Shown here: piece after piece, positions 10,633 to 21,200 of the stretch
Layout: every line of letters begins with the position of its first letter
How positions within the stretch are numbered: the stretch's first letter is position 1
Source: Corythucha ciliata
Taxonomy: Eukaryota > Arthropoda > Insecta > Hemiptera > Tingidae
Assembly (NCBI GenBank): GCA_038030265.1
Contig: CM075939.1
Coordinates: 20,751,253 to 20,815,252 of the forward strand
Direction of reading: 5' to 3'
Length of the DNA stretch: 64,000 nt
Notes under the pieces: model-generated
The model's database searches: none
What the model saw: only the letters and a program-made list of their open reading frames with translations
What the model was told of the DNA's origin: nothing
Translations under genes and position numbers: made by a program

Positions 10633-11569
10633 TATCGTTGCCAACTCGAAACCTGACAAATTCGAGACAAAAGTTTCTAAATTCCAGGCCTGAAATCTCC
10701 CGGGACAAAAAGGGAAAAAATGGGACACTCGACTCAAGGTGTCACACAGGGCACTCGCGAAGGACGTGCTTGAGCTCAAACAACTCTAACCACAGAAGCA
10801 CAAAAAACCTTGAACGCCTAGAAGCTCGAACCACAGAAAGCTGTAACCCAAAAAAGATCTATACCCACACAATGCTCTAACCACAAAATTCTCCAACAAC
10901 AAAATGCCAAAACCACTTACGAAGCACCTCTTACAAGAAGCACTCAATCACAGGAAGCACTTGACCTCAAAATGCTCTAACCACAAAAACCTTCAACCAG
11001 AAATGCACTAAACACAATAAACTCTTACCACTGGAAACTCTCAGCCACAGAAAGCACTTGACCACAAAATGTTCTAACCACCAAATGCTCCAACGGCAAT
11101 ATCCTCTAACCACAAAATAATGATCTAACCACAACATGATCTAATCACAAAATGATCTAACCTCAAAATAAACGAACCACAATAAGCTTGAACCACGGAA
11201 TGTGCAAATGCCAAAACGCTCCAACCACAAAAAGCTTCAACAACAGAAAGCTCTAACCTCGAAAAACCCTGACCGTAAAAAGTATAACCACAGAAAAAAT
11301 ACAGTGTTAAAAAAGTATCTGAAAGGTAAAAAAAAAAAAAAAATCGGCTAATCAAAGGGATAGGGTGATTTTCATTAATTATCTTTATGCATCATCAGGT
11401 CAGGTTCACGCGCATCTTCATTCAAAGAATAAAATTATTATAAGCCCAATGTCAATTTTTTAGAAATGTAAAGTAGAATCCGGGACAATTTGCGTCCCGG
11501 GATGATCTTGCCCGGGGCGCTAAACCGAGACGAACTGTCCTGGGTACACCGGGACGGTTGGCAACCCTA
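10633..11569. mobile_element. hAT-like non-autonomous element with TTGCCAAC termini
   Basis: The left end reads TATCGTTGCCAAC and the right end GTTGGCAACCCTA. Both are flush with the 8-bp sequence ATGAATTA on each side (10625-10632 and 11570-11577). An 8-bp duplication with TAGGGTTGCCAAC-type ends fits the hAT superfamily. Because the flanks are units of a repeat that itself contains TGAATTAGCG, part of the match could come from the repeat. There is no transposase. The interior holds the CTCTAACCACAAAA minisatellite and stretches rich in cgggacaaa/tcccggg. Confidence 0.7.
10770..11300 (+). repeat. Minisatellite of CTCTAACCACAAAA units
   Basis: Some 30 diverged tandem units of about 15-20 bp follow the pattern (a)(t)gctctaaccacaaaa(ag). 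Related short patches occur at 5940-6310, and a closely similar array (gctccaaccacagcaaa) lies at 58310-58605. The array lies inside the hAT-like element at 10633-11569, so its spread may have been carried by transposition. Confidence 0.75.
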
Positions 11570-11577
11570 ATGAATTA

Positions 11578-11952
11578 GCGCTTTTCTTGTCTATAGTCAT
11601 AAAGTGTCCTGCGGATCTGCAAATTGGCCTTTCCTCGATTTGTGCTGTGAATTAGCGTTTTTCGCGAATGAGCGACTTTTTTTTTTTTTTTTTTTCACTT
11701 CAAGTCATGAATTACCACTTTTCTAAAGTTCAACCGTAAAAGGGCCTCCATAAAGCGTGAATTCACAAATGTTAGCCTCGAGTGAGTGCTCTTTTTGGAT
11801 GTAGTGTTCCTTAATTCATGAACATAAAACCCAAAAACCCTCACTTCTCCATCTTTAAGTTTTTCATGGGCCTCCTCAGAAGATGCGCCGGGTCTGTCCG
11901 CCACCCTCACCCATACCTAGGAACCCCGAAGATTATAGCTATCGATTGATTA
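11578..11952. repeat. Degenerate ~30-bp repeat continuation, then unassigned sequence
   Basis: From 11578 to about 11720 the gaattagcg/tttttctcaattt repeat resumes after the hAT-like insertion and includes an 18-bp T run near 11680. From 11720 to 11952 I see no feature. Confidence 0.5.
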
Positions 11953-13004
11953 TAGCTAAGTAAGCTCAAGTGCCGCTCAATCGTGGGGACTCACGCAGAT
12001 GAGCGAACGACTGACTCGGCTCTTTCCTATTTGGACAAATAGGTGGGCCACCAATTTTTGGGAATGGAACATGGGAATTCTAAGGGAAAATTCCCGGCCC
12101 ACCAATTTGTCAGCGCACATAATATTTTTCCTACTTTTGTCGAAGCATACAAAGAAGCAACGCAGTTTATTGTTCTTCAATTTCCCGGCCCTGTCATTCG
12201 GACGTCGGAATTTTTATTTCGACGGGAGCGTCGCGAGATAAGAAAGAACCACAACCACTTCGTCCGCGTGAGTGCTGTTTGAAGGTGAATGATTACCTCA
12301 ATCAGCTCACAGTACACAGTCAAAATTCTATAGACTTAAGAAAGTAAAATGGACCTATTAATATGAAGGTGGGTTTTAAAACAGACACAATGAAAGCTAT
12401 TGAACACGGGATTGGTAGACCTACGCAGTATATGCTTATGAATGAGCGAAAATTTTAGGAGGAGGAAGAACTTTTTTCATTGGCACTCTTTCTCTCTCAT
12501 TCCATCTTTCTCTTTCTTTTCGGAGTTGAGGGTCGGCTCTCTGATGCTTATTTTTGTCCATGACTTGATCCATTCGGCACCTAGCTTTCATAACGCCAAG
12601 ACTTTCATCTACATCACATAAACAACCGACAAGTAAGCCTATTATTTACATTTTTTTAAAGTACCTAATATCACGATGAAATAATCGTATAAATGAAATA
12701 GAATTACATCTTACTTCTTTTGTAAAAACCGTTTGATGATGTTGAGTTTGGAACGAGTGGTGAATGTAATAGAAAGCTTAACAATAATGTAACGAAATGG
12801 CGAGGAAAAAGTAAAATTTAACTTAAAAACATAATGAACTGGGAACAATTCTGAGTAGGTAGGAACGTTGCCCTTAAGCTTATTTCAACTTACCAACTGA
12901 ATTTAGTTTCATATACGTTTACGTTGGTCACTATCATTAAAACGAACAAAGATGTAGCTACTAATAATAATCCATAACATAAATTTCAATTTAGATGCCA
13001 ACTG
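11953..13004 (+). repeat. Direct duplication block, copy 1 (~1.05 kb)
   Basis: This block starts at tagctaagtaagctc and ends at gatgccaactg. It is repeated at 14163-15213 with only an A insertion near 12348 and about one substitution (near 12722). The copies are 1158 bp apart. Each contains a candidate splice donor, CGC|GTGAGT (12268 and 14478), and another, ACAA|GTAAGC. Short frames inside are not recognisable proteins. Copy 1 runs into a decayed coding remnant, whereas copy 2 runs into the first coding exon of the gene at 15278. Confidence 0.93.
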
Positions 13005-13189
13005 ACAGTGAACGACTTGGTTCTTCTCGAAGTAGCTGTGAATTACGGAGTTCAGTTCAAAAGAAGTGCGTCCTACGTGAATGGAGTGTTTGTACTGCCA
13101 CATTTTCCAGGTGAAGTTGAATTTGTAATACTATTTTTCTCTACCTCGTTATATTTCTTACCTTGTTCTCTAGCAGATAAACAAAAATC

Positions 13190-13552
13190 GTGATGTGTGC
13201 ATGTGATAAAAATATTACAGATCCAGAGGCCGATTATGAGGCATCGAGGCGATCAATATTATATGACAATTTGTCCATCGAAGAAATGGAACATTTTTTG
13301 TGGAAAGCCAGTTCTCAATATAGGCTAAACGATATTCGCCAACTTGATTCAACGGACCAAATTCTTGAATGATGGCCCAATACTCGGTACCATCGGGATA
13401 TAGAGGGTAAGTGGAATGGCACACATATTAAGGCAAGTGAATGATGTAATTTTTTGCAGATTGATCTCGACTTTGGGGTAAATTTCAAGAACTTGGAAAA
13501 AGAACTTCGAAATCCCTCGAATGTAGGACAAAAACGTAAAGGCTTCACTTGA
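13190..13552 (+). pseudogene. Decayed spliced coding remnant with WP...PxGY / LIDLDF motif
   Basis: A frame from 13190 or 13193 gives an acidic peptide ending in RQLDSTDQILE and a stop at 13370-13372. Immediately after, W-P reads in the same frame, but the following QYSVPSGYR segment is readable only in another frame. A donor (GTAAGT) lies at 13408-13413. An acceptor (TTTTTTGCAG) near 13460 opens a frame beginning IDLDFGVNFKNLEKELRNPS that stops near 13551. The order IL-x-x-WP ... PSGY ... LIDLDF resembles a motif I associate with uncharacterised animal proteins, remembered rather than searched. The in-frame stop and frameshift suggest a pseudogene. It could instead be a mis-read exon of a divergent gene. 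Confidence 0.4.
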
Positions 13553-14162
13553 AGAAATTAGCCCTAAAATGAAACGACTTGTGATGTTAATGTTCCATAT
13601 TTTTATTATTTTAGTACTGTTAGTTGTTTTTGTTTGTTTGTTGTTTTTTTAAATGATTGAATAGAATTTTCCTAAAATCTGCGTCTAAGTTTTTAACCCC
13701 CATCTCATACCCCCCTCCCCCAACGGATGGGTTCGACTTGTGATGTACAGTGTACATCAAACAACGAAGGAGTTCGTTACCATGATTCATGTATTCATGA
13801 ACACATGAACGTAGCTGATGAGCCAGAAAAAATAATTCATAAAAGCATGAACTCGCTTCATGCTGATAACGAAGAATCTTCATGCAATCATGTCTGGATT
13901 TCATTCGAAAAATCACTCCGGCCATTGTATTGATGATTTTGTTTAATAATATCAATGAATATTTCTTTAAACTCGTCCGCTAATTTTAATGATACGATTT
14001 CATAGATTTTCGAGCTTATACATAAATCTATGAATGGAATCATGATTTAAAGAATTCCTTTTCATAGGTTGAATGAACAGGTTCTTTGGACCAAAATACA
14101 TGATTATTTTCATGGTAGCAACGTCTCTTTTCATTAATAGTACGATGCTTTTTCTTTCAGTG
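13553..14162. other. Spacer between duplicated blocks
   Basis: No gene is seen. The stretch 13770-14110 carries many dispersed catga/attcatga-type short repeats, giving weak internal symmetry. Confidence 0.35.
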
Positions 14163-15213
14163 TAGCTAAGTAAGCTCAAGTGCCGCTCAATCGTGGGGAC
14201 TCACGCAGATGAGCGAACGACTGACTCGGCTCTTTCCTATTTGGACAAATAGGTGGGCCACCAATTTTTGGGAATGGAACATGGGAATTCTAAGGGAAAA
14301 TTCCCGGCCCACCAATTTGTCAGCGCACATAATATTTTTCCTACTTTTGTCGAAGCATACAAAGAAGCAACGCAGTTTATTGTTCTTCAATTTCCCGGCC
14401 CTGTCATTCGGACGTCGGAATTTTTATTTCGACGGGAGCGTCGCGAGATAAGAAAGAACCACAACCACTTCGTCCGCGTGAGTGCTGTTTGAAGGTGAAT
14501 GATTACCTCAATCAGCTCACAGTACACAGTCAAAATTCTATAGACTTAAGAAAGTAAATGGACCTATTAATATGAAGGTGGGTTTTAAAACAGACACAAT
14601 GAAAGCTATTGAACACGGGATTGGTAGACCTACGCAGTATATGCTTATGAATGAGCGAAAATTTTAGGAGGAGGAAGAACTTTTTTCATTGGCACTCTTT
14701 CTCTCTCATTCCATCTTTCTCTTTCTTTTCGGAGTTGAGGGTCGGCTCTCTGATGCTTATTTTTGTCCATGACTTGATCCATTCGGCACCTAGCTTTCAT
14801 AACGCCAAGACTTTCATCTACATCACATAAACAACCGACAAGTAAGCCTATTATTTACATTTTTTTAAAGTACCTAATATCACGATGAAATAATCGTATA
14901 AATGAAATAGAATTACATCTTACTTCTTTTGTGAAAACCGTTTGATGATGTTGAGTTTGGAACGAGTGGTGAATGTAATAGAAAGCTTAACAATAATGTA
15001 ACGAAATGGCGAGGAAAAAGTAAAATTTAACTTAAAAACATAATGAACTGGGAACAATTCTGAGTAGGTAGGAACGTTGCCCTTAAGCTTATTTCAACTT
15101 ACCAACTGAATTTAGTTTCATATACGTTTACGTTGGTCACTATCATTAAAACGAACAAAGATGTAGCTACTAATAATAATCCATAACATAAATTTCAATT
15201 TAGATGCCAACTG
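14163..15213 (+). repeat. Direct duplication block, copy 2, upstream of the 223-aa gene
   Basis: Near-identical to 11953-13004. It lies 62 bp upstream of a plausible acceptor (actatcag, ending 15275) that precedes the start codon at 15278. A promoter and non-coding leader exon within this block, for example ending at the GTGAGT donor at 14478, would fit. That is inference, since no transcript evidence is available. Copy 1 would then be a spare upstream promoter. Confidence 0.85.
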
Positions 15214-15277
15214 CGTGACGTAAGTCTTGCTCACTCCGACTAATTTTGTTTTTGTTTTGTTCTCAAAACTATCAGAA

Positions 15278-18200
15278 ATGCCTAAAGTCGCCAGTGAGAA
15301 GAGAAGCGAGAAAAGTAGTTGGGGAACCGGCGGGCAACTGTTTGGCACTGAAGCGAACGAGAACACATTTCAAGGTGGCGGTTTCAAAGACAAGGAAAAA
15401 GCGCTAGAGACTATAAGGTGAATAATATGTATGTAAGTTCAGACATTCTAAATTACGGTCGAATTAATAAGTTAATTTTCGTGATAACAACAAGAAGACA
15501 AGGGGGAAGTGAATGACCTTGAATATTTGTAATAGCCACTATACCTGAATCCGGATGGGATCTGTTCAAATGGGTTACCAGGCCAAGGCTATTTTTCTTT
15601 CCTTTTTTAAAGTTTTAATCACTATTTAAATTTGTCTGTAAAAATTGGACGTTGATACTTTTCCTCATTTTGAGTTTCTAAAAAAATATTTCTTTCACTA
15701 ATTCTTGCACGCCCCATTGAGAATTGTCTGAAGCCTTTAAAAAGACCATATTTGTAGGTTGTCTTTTTGTGTCCGTAACTACTCAAAATCTCCTGGAAAT
15801 TATAAAAAAGATCACCACTCCTTCGTTTATGTTGCACAACTATGTGCATGCGAGAGCGGCATAAACATATTTCAAAGCGCGCGTATTCTGTTGTAAAGAG
15901 GCCTGACCTACTGCAGTGCACACCCTCTGATGAAACAAACGGAACCCGCTAGAATCCTCTTGAAGGCCCGCAATGACTTTTTTTCGCGATTTGGGTTACG
16001 AGGTATAGGTGCAATTCCGGTGATACTCTTACTTCTCAGCTTCCACAAATATCATATCACATATCGTAGTAGTACCTATGTAATCCGTAAGAAATCATTT
16101 TACTTCCATGTTTTCGTAGGGAAAGGAAACTAAACTATCCTAGGGAAAGGAAGTATGGAGTTGTTATGAGGTGAAATTTGCACGGGCCTTGCTTATTCAA
16201 GTGACTGTTTTGTTAATTTTTTTGACGAGAAAATTGTCGTAGTCTGTAAGACTCAGAGCTATACATCGTTTCAATACATTTGAAAAAAAAAAGAAAAAAA
16301 AAAGCGTAATGACATACACTTCAAAACTATTAAGTCCACGCCGGGGACTGCAGATTGCATTCATGCACAATACTCGTATACATAAATGTATAGAACATAT
16401 TACCAATTACCACCTAAGCCTGGTAGTTATTTATGAATAGTTACTGGTACTGGTATACTACATATTCATAATTGCAGGATTTATCACGTTTACGTTAAGT
16501 TGTCTCACTCTCACCCATGGTTTTCTGGGCTGGATAAGTAACGTATTTATCAACAACTTTGTATTGTTGGAGATACCTGAGTTTCGGTGGAGGGCAAGGT
16601 CCCTTTAGTTTTCAGTCAGTAATTAGAATCATGAGGGATGATGAGCTTCTCTGCAATCTTGGAACGGACAATTTTTCAAGTGTTATAGAAATATTTCCTT
16701 CTTGAGCTCAATGCGAGAGTTCAACCAGGAAATGGATTCGATCATCACCCTTTCATGAAATTCTTAGAAATTCTTCTTTAACACTAGAAAAATGCTCCTT
16801 TCCCGATTTAAGTCGCAAATCGAGGGACCAGACTCTACGTCGAAAGCAAAAATTTCCCCTTTTAGTGCATTTCATTCTGAATATGCACTATTGGTCTCGT
16901 CGTGATGGTGGCAAACATGGGTCATGTCATGTTTTTTTCACGTTTCAGAACCTCTAGAACACGAATTCAGTGGTCTCCAGGATTCATATATATATCTCTC
17001 TATACATTTCTATATATAATATTATGGCCATTTTCTTGTTAACACGATAACTCTCGAAGAAATCAATTTAGCGGAACGCGCTTTGGCAAAAAAATCAGTA
17101 GTCATTAAGACCCCGGTCGGTATTGCATTTGGGCCAAATCGGTTGAGGTGGAGAGGGGGAAAATAGGGGTTGAAATGGTCAAAAAATCACTATAAATCGC
17201 CAGTTGATTCTAGACGCATCATATTCGGTACGTATACTCCATGTTAGAGTAGCCTTTGATTCCCATTTTAATTTTTTGAAAAAGTCGAAGGGGAGGGGCT
17301 GTTGCCCCCGGAGTGGAAGTAAGCGTGTGGTCTTGTTACCACGATAACTCTCGAAGAAATCAATTTAGCGGAACGCGCTTTGGCGTTGATTCTAGAAGCA
17401 TTATGTTCGGTACGTATACTCCATGTTATAGTAGCCTTTGATTCCCATTTTAATTTTTCGAAAAAGTCAAGGGGGTGGGGGTGGTCCTTCCGGTGTGGAA
17501 GTGTAAAAATAGCGTTGAACTTCACTAGTTCATCTTAGCGCTCTAAAATTCGACTCAATAATTTAATGCAACCTAAGCCCTGGGTTCCATTGAGATTTAT
17601 CGAAAACTTTGATGGGGGCGGGGGGTGAAATGGGGGATGAAATTTCAAAAAAATCGCTTAAATTCACACGTTTAGGTATTATAAAATACGGCACAAAAAT
17701 TTAATATAACAAATCCCTTGGAAAACTACCGAAACTTCTCGACATTTTTGATGAGAGGGTGGTGAAAATAGAGGAAGAAGTTCGGCTTAATGAAACAAAT
17801 TATGGTATCAAAATTATTACTTCTGGGACGGCTTAGGGTATCCGTATACGGAATGAAATGCACTCTTTCCGACCGCCAGCTGCCGGAGCGAAATTTTTTT
17901 ATTTTATTTTATTCACATTTATTTACACACGATGGTGTCAGCTCCCAAAAGCCCAAGATTTTGGAGGGGCTCATCATCCCTCGGGAAGGCTCAACATCAA
18001 TAAATTGTGAAGACTATACTGAGGACTCTGGCAAATTCACCAAGGCAGGCGAATGAGGAAATTCTATAATGCCGACAGACGTGAGGTCATCGCCCAGACT
18101 AAAAAGGAGAGAGACGTACTCAGCTCACAACAACTACCTTCATTTTGGGAGTCAAGGACATCATCCCCGCATGATCTTCACCCACTTTCTTCAGAGAGTA

Positions 18201-21200
18201 ATTTAAATGATTGTGCACGAAGATTTTTACCGGTCTAGAGTAAACTAAAATATGGACGACACGGATTAAAAAACTCACCAGTTAGACCATGCGGCGTTCC
18301 CGAATTTAATAAGGAGCCCTCTGGCTTAGCACAATTTTTGCCACGCACTTTGAGCCAAATATTTGGAATCAAAATTTCAAACAAAATGAAATGCCGGTAA
18401 TTAAAAACACCCCAAAGCAAGAATTTTATTTTATCAATAGAACGCGTCAACCACCGCCACGCGTACGGCACCGACAGCTTTGAGTGTCTCCACTGCACCC
18501 AGGACGCCTCGTCGTTTCCACCCCCGTTTAGTATTTAATTACAAGAGTTAGGAATGAAAACTACTATGTTCCCTATCCTTCGGAGGAGCAAGTAGTGTCA
18601 AACGATTACTTCCCTCCCTTAATAAGCCCCGTTCAGATGAAGCTATTTTTTGTCAATTTTCGTTAAGATCAGATATTTTTGGCAAGATCGCCTGCGATAT
18701 TGCGTGGAAAATGGTATCGTGTGAGAACAGGGCTTTAAGCCTTGTTAACTCAAAGCGTTTTTTTTTTTTTTTTTTTTGCTCTCCGTCCTGTGTCCGGGAC
18801 TACCCACTAAAATCTCCTCCCCTGAGGCCTAGCGACAACGGCTCGATACGATTTTCACCGAAAGAAAACATAATAGGTCCTGATGATTACCTTTCAAATA
18901 AATCACAGTGTCATGCTTTTGAGGGAATTGAAAGCGATTTCACAGGAAAAATATTGCGTAATATTGGGGTTGCACAATAAAATTGACAGTGTAAGGATGG
19001 GTAGTCCTTTTTCCTTTTAGAGATCTTTTTTAGAGACATATCCAAATCTTTTATATCTAGGGGATAAAAGAGGCCTACTCGCGCTTTTTTTGGCTCCTCA
19101 GGTGTCCTAGAATCTTAAAATGGTTGATTCTCCTCCCCTCCAATTTTGTTTATGTTCACATGACTTTCCTCAAATTCATTTATAGTCTGTCCACTTAGTC
19201 ATGGACTCTCGAATGTGTTGCTTCATTTCGATAATTCGATTTGTTCACTCCCACCAATAATATTTAAAGAACTAAAAAAAAACTTTTACTATAGGCACTA
19301 TGGTTACGTATAGACGCTATACAGTGATAATTTGTTCCAAAATTGTTCCCGGTGCGTTATTTTTAAGAGAAGGGGCAACGGGGAAGCTCGTTCCTCTAAA
19401 TTCAAGGGTGGGCAGACTATAGTTTATGTTGAACGAACAAACCTTATTCTACAAAAGGTCTATCTTTACTACATCAGGGAGACAAAAGTTAGAGGTTAAA
19501 GTTCATTTAGATTTCCGTAAGCTAAACGAATAAAAACAATAGATGACAACTACCAAAGGATACAGACAAACTAGGCAAAAGTAAATGCTTCGCAACTATC
19601 ACTTAGGTAGGCTGTCCACTGGAACCGAATTCGGCCGAACGGATCGTAGGCCGTGCACGTCCGAACAGGTCAGAATGAGGTCCAAATGATCCCACATCGA
19701 GAACTTTGCAAGAAACCGCGTGTACGGCCGTACACGGCCGAAAGCTTTTTCAGATCCGAATAGAATAGGATTTTGTCGGTTCACTCGACCGAATTAGGCG
19801 TGTTCGTTCGTTTATCATTCGTTCCACAGAGCTTTTAACTTTCGAAATTCGGCTCGTTTGGACGACCGGACGGCTGTTCAAACGTGAACGGCTAAACATT
19901 TATTCGGCTGAATACGGTTCAAATGGACTTAGCTTCCGGGGTCCATTATAAAATAGAAATAGACGCAAGTAATGTAGAAAACGCTGCACATTTTACACAT
20001 TTATTCATTATTAGTTACGTCATTCTTGAAAAGATTCGGCTTGAAATTACGTGAAAATCGACACCCCACACCCCTATGATCTCAAAACCTTCAACAACCA
20101 TCACGGTCAACGATTTATGGGTCTCGCTTTTGACCCATAAATACCCAGGGAGTTAGTTGATCAAGCTGATCAGGATGTTAAGACCAACTAGATCCCAAAT
20201 AGAGTTGTTGGAATACACACCTGTCCTTCATTTTCAATCCCCTTTCTCATCCCAATTACTATTGTTTTCCCCTCCCTTTTTTTCATATGAATTGAATTAG
20301 TTGTCGTTTTGGTTTTAATTGAGAAAGAAATATAAACATTTAGTGAAAAGAGTTTTCTTCAAGTTTCTAACAAGTCAGAAGTGGGATGCAATCCGCCCCA
20401 ACATAGATGTCGACTGGAGAAGGAAGCGGTACAGCGAGGTCGTTAGAGGGAGCCGACCCTATAGACGTATTGAACGACCCTCAGCTGGACCTCAACCAAC
20501 TCGTGCAGATTTTGGTGATACAGAATACCTTACTTATTAGGCGGCAACTCGGTCACACATCGAAAGATTATCTTACGAAAGAGCTGGAAAAACTGCTAGC
20601 GAAAACATGTCTCAGCTCGATGGAGAGTCCTAGGCCTAGCACAGATTTTCGTCTAGACGTCTCCAGAGACGTCCAGACTGCCAACACAACAGTAACACAA
20701 AAGACTGCCAAAATTTCAGATCAGAGTTCACTAAAGTTGGACATTGAGATTGGCTACGGCGAGACGAGCGTCGTAGGATTCAGTAAAGTTGCTGACGAGG
20801 AAGACTGCTCGATGTGTTCGAGTAACTCGTTTCAGTCACCTTTGATTGAAAATTCAAATGAGTGTCAAACTGACAGCGATCCCGGTCAAGGATCTGAATC
20901 TACTGAAGATAGTGGGAAGTTGTCGAAAAGCAATTCGCTTAGTTCAGATGACAAAGACAACTCGTCTGCTGAATCGCTGACTGTCGCAGCAAATTCAACC
21001 GTCGCAAGAAATTCGTGGCAACACTGTGACGAAACGGTAAACAAACCCCAATTTAAATCGGGGATCAAGCTCAAGCGCCCACGCGAACCCGAAGAAGACA
21101 CTACAAACTCATTCTCGACAGGAATTTACAGCCGTGGAAGTGATGACGGTGCAGGTGGAAGTGGTAGCATTGCGTCATCTTCTAACAATTTGGACGTGGG

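Noticed and set aside
10770..11300. A CRISPR-like array, considered because of the regular short repeats.
   Set aside because: The units are contiguous and degenerate with no unique spacers, and the genome is eukaryotic.
11953..15213. The 1.05-kb direct repeats as LTRs of a retrotransposon with a 1.16-kb interior.
   Set aside because: The ends do not follow TG...CA, there is no target duplication, and no gag/pol sequence lies between. A segmental duplication fits better.
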